A stretch of 64,000 nt of DNA from Tolypocladium sp. Sup5 PDA-1 (Eukaryota; Ascomycota; Sordariomycetes; Hypocreales; Ophiocordycipitaceae). Positions 11,248 to 19,696 of this stretch are shown in pieces; the stretch's first letter is position 1; every line of letters starts with the position of its first letter. A model generated the notes under the pieces. It made no database searches and was not told the origin of the DNA. It worked only from the letters and a program-made list of their open reading frames with translations. The DNA is taken from contig JPHH03000076.1 of NCBI GenBank assembly GCA_000750105.3, positions 62,001 to 126,000 on the forward strand. The letters are read 5' to 3'. A program made the translations under genes and the position numbers.

Positions 11248-13126
11248 TTATTCGCCATAGTCGTCGTCATCGCCGCCCTTGACGTTTGCGTCCTTGCGGA
11301 TCGGAATCTTAATGCCTTGCGTGGCAAACGTCTTGCTCAGGGGCGTGCTCTCGCACACTCCAGGGAACTTCTTGGCCGAGTAGACGCTGAAAATCTCGCT
11401 GAAGCACGACGCCAGGATCGGAGCCCGGCCGGTGTTGACCTTGGGCGCGTTGCCATCCCGGCGGGCCCCGCCTCGCGCTCCGACGTTGACAAAGGAGAAT
11501 CTGAGGCTATTCCGGACGTCAGCATGCATTGCCCCCTCCAACCGCGCCGCCTCGATTCGCATAATGTGCTTACCGGAAAGAGCCTTCTGTGCGGACGCTG
11601 AGGTCCTGGAGCACGAACCAGATGCCGATGTGGTCCGACGTGTCGCTGAGGCGAAAGGCACTGGCTGCGAGGCTGCCGATGAGGTTCCTCGTGAACATGC
11701 CCTGTGGCTGCCCGCCCACCATGGCCATCCTGGCCAGCGAGTTCTGGTCCTGGACGTAGCCCGGAGCCACGGGAACGCCGTTCCTGGTGAATTGCGCCAT
11801 GTTGGCCTGTGACGGCACGGGTGGGACCGCCCCGTCCTGGCGATAGGCTTGGTGCTGCGGGAAGAATTGCTGCGGAGGCGCGTACGAGCCGTTGGGAGGA
11901 TAAGACGGCGGTGCTGGTACAGACGACAAGTCAGAAAAAGGGGGTGGGTACTTGTGCGAGGCCCAGCTTACCTTGGCCGTATGCCGGCTGCATCTGGTAG
12001 TCCTGCACGTAGCCAACGGGCTGAGATGGGTTGTAGGACGGGTCGCGAGTCGACGGAACAACGTGCTGGGGATACGGGACCATGCCTCCATCCCCTCCGT
12101 TGAGCACGGTGTAAGAGTAGGGCGTGGTCGACGAGATAGACGGGCTACCGGTAGAGGAGCGGACCAAGTTAACCTCGCGCGACCCATCCTCGTTCCAAAG
12201 ATCGACGTTAAGAACGAACATAGAGTGGTCGATGGCGCTGCAATGGGCACGGACGTCAGCCTTTGTGGGCCGAGGACGTTGGCAGCTTCAGAAGTGTAAG
12301 AGACTTACTTGCAGTCTATCTCGCGGCCCGTGGCGGCATCCGTGATGATGAGCCGCACACACGGGGGTGGAGTAATTGGTCTCCGGTCCTGCTGGGTGTA
12401 AGCTGATGGCCGTGATACGACGCCCTGAGCCACTGGTGCCAGAAGGAGAGGCACTGACCTTGTCACCAAAGCCGCACATGCGAGCGCGTCTGGGCTGTTG
12501 CACGACATCTAGCCTGCCGACAGAGTGTGAGTAACGATAAGGTAGTAGGCCAAGAGGACGGGCACGAACTGGTACTTGCGGCCTGTAGCTTCGTCGACCT
12601 TTGAGAAGGAAGTGAGCAGTGCCTGGGTGCTGACCTGGGTGCTGGCAGAGGAGGCTTCTTCTTGTCTGGGGGCATGGCCCGCGGGAGGAGGCGGCTGCAG
12701 CTGGGGAGGAGGCGGCATCATGCTGTGATGTTGCTGGACCTGGCTGTGATGGATCTGGGGCGTCGAGTGTTGCTGCTGCTGTTGGCGCTGCTGGCCTGGT
12801 GGTGGCAGCGGGGGAGCTTGAGCGTGGGGATGAGGGTGAGGGTGAGGGTGAGGGTGAGGGGGCGGATTGTGGTGCTGCGTCTGGTGCGGGCTCGACTGAG
12901 GATGCCGCGAGGGGGGCTGGTGCTGATGCTGGTGCTGGTGTTGCTGGTGTTGCTGATGCTGCGGATGCTGCTGCTGATTGTGGTGCTGGGCAGGCGGCTG
13001 CTGGTGATGCTGGTAGGAGGCGTAGGTGGGCGCCGAGCTCGTCGCCGTCGGGCCGGGGCCAGAGGCGGCGGGTGGCGGAGGGTAGGTAGAGCCCATCTGC
13101 TCTGGTGGCGGGTACGTCGAGTTCAT
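11248..13126 (-). CDS. velB: Velvet transcriptional regulator VelB
   Basis: Six exons: 13126-12570, 12513-12459, 12388-12309, 12237-11972, 11913-11574 and 11506-11248; 518 residues with consistent phases. The velvet domain is split, as in VelB. The first half reads KYQLDVVQQP...RARMCGFGDKDRRPITPPPCVRL...FVLNVDLWNEDG. A Pro/Gln/Tyr-rich insertion of about 130 residues follows, then GMFTRNLIGSLAASAFRLSDT...GIWFVLQDLSVRTEG...FSVYSAKKFPGV. VelB forms a nuclear heterotrimer with VeA and LaeA, and a VelB-VosA dimer, controlling light-dependent development, spore maturation and secondary metabolism. Residues 1 to about 175 are a low-complexity leader with His-Gln and His-Pro dipeptide runs, making this much longer than the roughly 370-residue Aspergillus protein. 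Confidence 0.95.
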
Positions 13127-13289
13127 GGCGACGACTGGGGGACGGCGATGTTGTCGTGGTCGTCGAGGTCGGGTTCGTCGTTGGCGCAACAGACGGCGAG
13201 GCGAGCAAGGTAGCGAGGAACGAGGAGAAAATGGCGACTCGACCAAGAAGACTTGCAGGCAAATCAACGAGAGCCGCTCCCACAAACGG

Positions 13290-13329
13290 CACGGGACAGG
13301 CAGGCAGGCAGACAGACAGACAGACGGAT
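13290..13329. repeat. Microsatellite (CAGG)n(CAGA)n upstream of velB
   Basis: An uninterrupted run of CAGG units followed by CAGA units, about 165-205 bp upstream of the velB ATG and probably inside its 5' leader. Confidence 0.85.
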
Positions 13330-13438
13330 GGACGCCAGCTAATAAGGTCCAAAGCCAAGCTGCAACGGGTGGAGAAGGGCAGCTCGAAAAGAGTTGAGAA
13401 GCGGGAACGCTAAAAAGGGCCCTACGAGGGTGGTAGGT

Positions 13439-13467
13439 ATCGTCGTCGTCGTCGCCGTCGTCGTCCA
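13439..13467. repeat. CGT trinucleotide repeat upstream of velB
   Basis: A run of CGTCGT units with one CGC interruption, in the velB upstream region. Confidence 0.8.
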
Positions 13468-14510
13468 CGTCTTTTGTGGCACAGCTGCTGGAGGCGCTGT
13501 AGCTGTGCTGTGGCTGTAGCACGACAAGTACAGGCCTGGCGGAGGAACCGGGCCGGACGAGCTGGAGCTGGAGGCAATTCGACGGTCCAGCTTCATGACA
13601 CCCTGGCCGGCGGTTGGCGATGGATTAGCAGATTACGGATACAATGGTGGTGGATGCACTGGATGCCGCTGGACGGACAAGAACAAGCAATTGGGCGGAC
13701 GAGGACGAGCGACAAGGAATCGCGGTGATGGGGCCAGGCGCGTTCTTGTTGGTTGATCATTTGCGTCTCATCTGGGTGACGATGGGGTAGCCCAGCTTCG
13801 AGATAGAGCACTACTAATACTATTATTAACCTGGCTCGTTGGATGCGCACGTTTTGCGCCGCCTGCCAGCAGCAGAGACATCTTCTTCATCACCACGCTT
13901 CCTGCTTCTCATCATCATCCCCGGGTGGCGTACGGAGATAGGGACATGCGTGTATCCGAACCCATTACAGCATCCAGTGCTACGCTGCTCCCAAGGTACG
14001 GCGCTCGACTGCGACATGCGCATCCATCCATCCATGCACGCGCCCAGCTAGCATCTCGAAGGCTCAGAGAACACGGCCCAGCCCACGACCAGACGACGCC
14101 CGAGTGTGGTTGCACGAGGCTCCCTCCACCGTCTGGTCCCAGGCCTTCACATGCCTCATTTGCTGCCGTTGCCCGACCGGTGAGGGCGGGACCCGCTATA
14201 GACAGGGAGCGAATGTGCGGATGTAACGAGGCCCAGGCCCGGGCTCGGATCTCGAATCCTCCATGTCCAGCTCGCCCGCCATCACCACTGCATTGCATCG
14301 TCTTACATGCCTCGTACACCAGCTCATGCATTGTGTTATATGCGTGCTCGTGCAGCGGGCAGAAGTCGAGGCCACGCGCCCGCGCAGGTGCCACAGCTTG
14401 CCCAGGCTATTGGCGGTGGCTGCATCGCGCTGCCGCTGCCACTGTCTCAGCCCCACCTCGATGAGGACGGCCCCAGCAGGTACAAGTACCGCCTGGAGTC
14501 GTCCATGGCA

Positions 14511-14563
14511 ATGGTTGATGAGATGCTGATGCTGAGGTGCTGAGATGCTGAGATGCCCCGCGG
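14511..14563. repeat. Degenerate GATGCTGAG repeat upstream of HIS1
   Basis: Overlapping copies of GATGCTGAG / GGTGCTGAG. A related block sits upstream of the B55 gene (42195-42225), sharing CTGAGGTGCTGAG. Confidence 0.7.
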
Positions 14564-14609
14564 TCGGAGCGCCCCACGCCCATAGCCAAAAAATCGACCC
14601 CGCCAAACC

Positions 14610-14616
14610 GAGTCAT
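14610..14616 (-). promoter_or_regulatory. GCN4/CPC1-type site (ATGACTC) upstream of HIS1
   Basis: The minus strand reads ATGACTC, the core of the Gcn4/CPC-1/CpcA binding site used by general amino-acid control, about 135 bp upstream of the HIS1 start. Amino-acid biosynthesis genes commonly carry this element. A single 7-mer can occur by chance, so this is suggestive only. Confidence 0.45.
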
Positions 14617-14623
14617 CCAAGGC

Positions 14624-14645
14624 CATCGCCATCGCCATCGCCATC
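14624..14645. repeat. CATCGC hexanucleotide repeat upstream of HIS1
   Basis: About four tandem CATCGC units roughly 105-125 bp before the HIS1 ATG. Confidence 0.8.
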
Positions 14646-14747
14646 AGAGCCACAGATCCAACTCCTCGACAAGAACACGCGGGTTGCGCAATCGATACCG
14701 ACAAAGCATCCCACACTCTGCTGCACCATCAATTCGCCCGTCCCGCC

Positions 14748-15905
14748 ATGGATCTGGTCAACAGGTGCGTCCGCTCCGCGAAATGTCTCAATGCACTCGT
14801 TGCTGACCACGACAGCAGCCTCAACGGCCGCCTGCTCTTCGCCGTGCCCAAAAGTGAGCAACTACCAGAGACTCTCCCCCTGGGCTTCATTGAATGGCTG
14901 ACCTCCTCTCAGAGGGCCGGCTGAACCAGGCCGCGCTGAACCTCCTCGAGGGAGCCGACATCCAGTTCCGCCGCGAGAACCGCCTCGACATCGCCCTCGT
15001 CAAGAACCTCCCCATTGCCCTCATCTTCCTGCCCGCCGCCGACATCCCTACCTTTGTCGGCCAGGGCCGCGTCGACCTCGGAATCACCGGCTGGGACCAG
15101 GTCAAGGAGCATGATGCCGCCGTCCGCGTCGAATCGGGCGCCAGCGAGAGCCCCGATGCCGCCGCCTCGGGCTGCGACATGGTCATGGACTTGGGCTTCG
15201 GCGGCTGCCGTCTCCAGGTCCAGGTCCCCGAGAAGGGCCAATACGCCACTAGCGAAGACCTCATCGGCCGCACCATTGGCACCAGCTTCGTCCACCTCGC
15301 CGCCGACTACTTTGCCAAGCTGGAAGCCAAAGCCGCCGAGTCGACCCCCGACGCCCCCTCCGACGGCTCTGCCAGGAAGCTGCGCACCAAGATTGTCGAG
15401 CTGAGCGGCAGTGTCGAGGCCGCCTGCGCTCTTGGTGTCGCCGACGGTATTGTTGATCTCGTTGGTCAGTAACCCTTGGGCGCCGTGCCCAGCTGCTTTG
15501 ATATTGAGCGGCGCCGACTAACGCCTGTTGTTAGAGTCCGGTGAGACAATGCGCGCAGCTGGCCTCAAGGCAATCGACACCGTTGTCGAATCCACGGCCG
15601 TCCTGGTCAAGTCGCGCTCGCCGTCGAACCCAGAAATGCTCGAACTGATCGCCTCTCGAATCCGCGGCGTCATCACGGCGCAGAAATACGTCCTCTGCCA
15701 GTACAACATCGAGCGAACACGTCTGCCCGAGGCTTGCAAGATCACCCCGGGCAAGCGCGCCCCGACGGTTACGACGCTCGACGCCGAGGGCTGGGTCGCC
15801 GTCAGCTCCATGGTGGAGAAGAAGAAGCTTGCCCTGGTCATGGACGACCTGACGCGGGTCGGCGCCCACGATATCCTGGTTCTCGACATCCACAACACGC
15901 GATGA
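14748..15905 (+). CDS. HIS1: ATP phosphoribosyltransferase (histidine step 1)
   Basis: Four exons: 14748-14764, 14819-14853, 14913-15464 and 15535-15905; 324 residues. It catalyses the first, feedback-inhibited step of histidine synthesis, ATP + PRPP to phosphoribosyl-ATP. The first exon is only 17 nt (MDLVN), matching the conserved MDLVN start of the yeast enzyme. Exons 2-3 rebuild RLLFAVPKKGRL. Downstream are LPAADIPTFVGQGRVDLGITG and the GSVEAACALGVADGIVDLVESG(ET)MRAAGL substrate region, then the C-terminal ACT-like regulatory domain (TPGKRAPTV...WVAVSSMVE). Exon 2 has a tandem acceptor (CAGCAG), so an isoform with one extra Ser is possible. Compared with yeast there are insertions of roughly 10-15 residues near residues 110 and 175. 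Confidence 0.96.
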
Positions 15906-16704
15906 AGGAGCTGTTTCCTGATACATTTTGGTTATCACCTCATTCCGAGTCTTGCGGTCTTTCCGGCTACCAGAAGCCGGCACGATGGTGGGCGGCGTTG
16001 GACATTTGAGCTAGGGACTCGTTTTTCCCCCCCTCGACACATATACATGCGGACATGGAAAGCAACTGGCTGCTTGCCGATGGAACATAGACTAGGACAA
16101 GATGCAGAAAAAAACGGCCCGGGAGATGGCGATGGCTTGTTCAAAGCTCATGACACGAAAACGACAAGGATCGGCTACCTGGTACTAGGCTGGTAGAACC
16201 AAACCAGAATGATCTATCACAGACTGTGCTTCGTAATGGGACTGGCAAATATATAAAGTGCGATGCTGCAGCGTACCTGAAGATGTGTTTCAACCGGCCG
16301 ACCTCGACTTCACCAATCACCTGGCTCGGTCAGTTGGGCTCGCCGGATGCGGCGGAAGACGTAAGTTAGGGGTGGGTAGCAAAGGCGCCCTCTGAGCAGT
16401 AGACTAGGCCAAACGAGTGCATCGCCAGCCGTTACGTCGCCGTAGCTGACAGACTGACGCATGTATCTAGGAACGAAGCAGAGGGCAGAGGGTTGTCGTG
16501 TAAACAGCACATATTCGCCTCAAACATCATCCACAAGATAATACCTTGTGTGGATTCCGTCTGCCTCAAACAGCGCATCATGCACGGCAGCTTCATGCTT
16601 CTCAGCTTGGCAAACGCTGGCAAGAGCTGATGAAGGCGCACATTTTACTCCTCCAACGTCCGAGTACTCGCGTAATATACCATCAGCTGTCTAGCATCAC
16701 CAAC
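15906..16704. other. Intergenic, HIS1 to the two-TM unknown gene
   Basis: 0.8 kb in a tandem (+/+) arrangement: HIS1 3' UTR, then the promoter of the next gene. It includes a C8 run near 16027. No coding-like ORF before 16705. Confidence 0.55.
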
Positions 16705-17310
16705 ATGGCGGCCGGGCGGAAAGGCACCACGACACAGCCCCATCCGTCAGCGGACAGCAAGATCCCTAGAGATGACGCGCAGACGCGGGAGCCATCGACT
16801 CTTTACAAGGTGAGCTCTAAAGCTGTGGTCGTCAAGAGGCAACCAACCCGTCTCATCCACTCACATGCGTCGCCCGACGACGCATCAACCAACCACCTGC
16901 TGACCACCTATTCGCAACCACAGCTCGTCGTGACGCCCGTCGCCTTTATATCCTTCCTCCTCTCCCTCCTCATCGTCGACCTACACTACTCCCACGTGCG
17001 CGTGCGCAGCCACGCCCAGGCACCCAGCCGCCTGCCCCCGTGGCTGCACGCGCTGCTCTTCCGCCCACAGCCGTACGAGTCGCTGCGTGACAAGCGTCGA
17101 GGCCTATCGTCTTCGCAGCAGCAACAACAACAACGAGGAAGCACCGAATGGCACTATCACAGCAACCAGCGGAAGCTCATGGAGATGGAGGCGGCCGAGG
17201 CGTTTGAGATTCGCAACACGGTGCTCGTGGTGTTGGCGCTGGCGGCGGCGGGGGGCACGTGGGCAACGTGGTATGCTGCGAGCAGGCTCTATCATCATTG
17301 GTGTCCCTGA
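16705..17310 (+). CDS. Two-TM conserved fungal protein, function unknown
   Basis: The ATG at 16705 opens 201 codons without a stop. Strong splice signals (GTGAGC at 16810, ACCACAG ending at 16923) bound a 114-nt, stop-free segment of 38 whole codons. Splicing it joins STLYK directly to LVVTPVAFISF and gives 163 residues, which I prefer. One hydrophobic segment follows the junction (VTPVAFISFLLSLLIV) and a second lies near the C-terminus (NTVLVVLALAAAGGTWATW). Between them are a WLHALLFRPQPY motif and a Gln run. No enzymatic motif is seen. The stop is only 25 bp from the stop of the opposing gene, so the transcripts probably overlap. Confidence 0.6.
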   Translation: MAAGRKGTTTQPHPSADSKIPRDDAQTREPSTLYKVSSKAVVVKRQPTRLIHSHASPDDASTNHLLTTYSQPQLVVTPVAFISFLLSLLIVDLHYSHVRVRSHAQAPSRLPPWLHALLFRPQPYESLRDKRRGLSSSQQQQQQRGSTEWHYHSNQRKLMEMEAAEAFEIRNTVLVVLALAAAGGTWATWYAASRLYHHWCP

Positions 17311-17335
17311 GTGCTCGGCTCGCCTGGGCGAGACT

Positions 17336-17965
17336 TTAGGCGCCGTCCTGGCCATTTTCGTCGTTCTGGTTACCGCTGTCGGCGGCGGGTTCCGACTCAT
17401 CCGCAGCTGTTCGGGGGCTGACCTCCCCCCCTTGCTGGGACCGGCCGCGTTGGACATTCTCGCGAGGGCTGTCGTCTGCGTCTGGAGCCTTGTTCGCGTT
17501 CTTGTTCTTGCTCTCGTTCTTGTTGCCCGCAGCTAGACGTGCCTGCGTCATGACGGCCAGCGAGTCCCAGGTCGGTGGACACCTACCAGGGTGACCCCCA
17601 ATCGTCAGCCAGCGCCATGCCGAAAGCCGCTGGCTGCCGAGCTGCGTTTTGTCGCTGTCGCCGTCCATCTCCAGGCGGAGATAGTAGTTCACCTTTGCTC
17701 GTTGCAGGGCGGGAATGACGTGCAGGTTCTCACAAGGGGAGTGCAAAGAGATGTGGGAGGTTGAGTAACAGCTCCCGTGGGCCTGCTCAGCGCGGCAGTG
17801 ATTCACGTATCGCAAGCCAATTCGGGACAGCGGGGAGGAATTGCCGCATGATTCCCTCACGTGTGTTCCTGTATTTCATATGTATTGCCATTTCCCTTTT
17901 CTCGTCACGTCCTTGGCCGTATACACGTGGCGAACAAACCCATTGACAAACGCCAGCAAACCCAT
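17336..17965 (-). CDS. Small hypothetical protein, acidic Asn/Glu-rich tail
   Basis: Proposed exons are 17965-17909 (starts MGLLAFVNGF) and 17782-17336; 167 residues. The second exon has strongly GC-ending codons from about 17720 to 17440 (NLHVIPALQRAKVNYYLRLE, then SAWRWLTIGG), clear evidence of coding. The link to exon 1 rests on a GTGACG donor and a GAGCAG acceptor and is tentative. The last 60 residues are hydrophilic and low complexity (NKNESKNKNANK..., ending NDENGQDGA). I recognise no family. It is convergent with the two-TM gene at 25 bp and has another small minus-strand gene 126 bp upstream. Confidence 0.4.
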
Positions 17966-18091
17966 GAGATGCCTCCCCCAACGCCGACAAACAAAGTATA
18001 AAGGAGGGCCACTGGCGTGGCAAGAAGGAATATACGAGCAGTCGGAATCCTCAAGAGCTCTGCTCTCTCTCTCCGTGTGTGCGTGTGTGTG

Positions 18092-18406
18092 TCATAGCGC
18101 CATGACCGAGCTCATTCTGTCCTCCATGCTGCTCCAGTACACAATCGGCCGGGGTTCGAGGATGCTGAGCCCCCGGGGGAAGCTCCTGCGCTCCTCCTCG
18201 AGGCCCAGGATGGAAGGCTGGCGGAAGATGATGCTGTTGATGGTGCTCTCCGGGGACGACAGGGCCGAGGCGATGGTGGCGGCCGAGTAGGAAGAGTCCC
18301 GCGCCGAGGAGGCCATGGACGAGGCCTGGGACCGCGTCGACGCCCGCCTGTCCGAGAGCGACGAGCGTGCCGCGGTGGGCTGGAAGAAAGATGCCAGGGG
18401 CGCCAT
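18092..18406 (-). CDS. Short Ser-rich fungal hypothetical protein
   Basis: Single exon, 104 residues, from the ATG at 18406. The N-terminal half is Ser/Ala-rich (RRASTRSQASSMASSARDSS). The C-terminal half is more constrained, with IIFRQPSILGLEEERRSF and SILEPRPIVYWSSMEDRM, a pattern I associate with a family of short fungus-only proteins of unknown role. Codon use is GC3-biased throughout. No signal peptide, TM or metal site is seen. It may be phosphorylated given the Ser density, but that is speculation. Confidence 0.6.
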   Translation of the reverse strand: MAPLASFFQPTAARSSLSDRRASTRSQASSMASSARDSSYSAATIASALSSPESTINSIIFRQPSILGLEEERRSFPRGLSILEPRPIVYWSSMEDRMSSVMAL

Positions 18407-19696
18407 GGCGGGATGGGTTGCGGGCTGTGCGAAGGGATGTGGTCGGTGTAAGTCGTCGCGGTAGAGGATCACGGCGAGGGTTGTCCAGAGAGCGGGAGTT
18501 GGTGAAGGCGGCCACAAGATGGGGGCACAGCCCGTTGATGAAGAGAACAGCGAATGGATGGGTAAACGAGTGGATTGCCCGGTTGGCAAGGGCGACGGCC
18601 AAACGAATGTCGAGAGGAATTATCGAAGCCTTGCAGCACCTGGCCGACCTGCGCGAGGGCCAACAAATCTAGGTATTCCGAGGGAGGACACAGCGTAGGC
18701 ATGCAGATAGAGGTGCTCGACCAAGGGGTGGACAGGCCATCATCATATATTGGGCCGGGTCCGACCAGACCAGACCAGGAGAGGAGCCTGCGACGGGATG
18801 GACGGAGGCTGTAACGGCAGCCTGAGGGTCCCCGATATATTGGCACCGGTAGTCCGTAATGCGAGCACCACTGCATACCACGCGCGAGTAGCATCGAGCT
18901 TGGCGTGCCGATCTGGAGACTGGGCCAGCCAGAGCAGCGAGGATAAAATGCCCGACGAACTGCAGGGTAGTTGCGTTACCGTGCCTAGCCATCCCTGGAC
19001 GTGGAGGGGAGCCATTTTGAGGGGGTTCGGTGGTTCCATAACAGCACACTCTCCCACCGTCTCCCTCCAGACTCCTGGAGTCTCTCTCAGATCCAGCATC
19101 GCATACGAGCAAAAACTGCCAGGGCCGTACAGTAACTATCGCGCTCCTCTCCCGCGCCGTCTGTTTCAGCAGCGCTCCTTTGGCCGCGCGCCCGAAACAC
19201 CAGCCCCGCCGCCCTTTGTGAGGGGCCTGGGGCTGACCGTGGTTCGACCTCACCAAACTGAAACCCTCACCACCAAGCACCAGGGGACGCGAGCCCACAC
19301 CAGGCCCCTTCCTTCACTGCACTCGTCTTGCCATTGCGTTCCAGATGGTTCGTCCCTGCATCGCTTCTACTATGCGTCTCATGCTTCAGCCCATTCATTG
19401 CACATGAGTAGGTTTGCCTCCTTGGAGTCCTTGTACGAGTACGGAGTACTCCGTGGAGAGAACAGCCCCCCCTGCCCCATCATGAAGCAGTCGACGACGA
19501 ATCCAGTTTCAACATTATGCATCGCCCTAACGCTATGCAACAAAATAGGTGCCACCAGGAGTCCGTAGTGTCCCGCAAACGCCATATGTCGCTCTGCCTG
19601 TTTTCATCATCCGTCGTCCCGGAACGCCGCGCTAGCCTCTTCACTTCCCGTCACTTCATCGTCTTGCCCAAACACACCTGCGTACGAGCCGTGTGC
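18407..19696. other. Intergenic, upstream of the 18.4 kb gene / cch1 3' side
   Basis: 1.29 kb. It contains a perfect 14-bp palindrome, ACGGAGTACTCCGT, at 19441-19454. A 272-codon plus-strand frame (18750-19568) has a non-ATG start and no coding bias and is not called. Confidence 0.55.

Larger units (their letters stand above)
13127..14747. other. Divergent intergenic region, velB / HIS1
   Basis: 1.6 kb between two outward-facing genes. It holds several simple repeats (13290-13329, 13439-13467, 14511-14563, 14624-14645) and a GCN4/CPC1-like site (14610-14616). The size suits a regulated velvet promoter with a long leader. Several ORFs of 60-180 codons lack codon bias. Confidence 0.6.

Noticed and set aside
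11248..13126. VosA as the identity of the velvet gene
   Set aside because: The KYQLDVVQQP and MCGFGDKDRRPITPPP start and the split velvet domain fit VelB.
18750..19568. 272-codon plus-strand ORF
   Set aside because: It begins at a non-ATG codon, has no codon bias and no recognisable motif.
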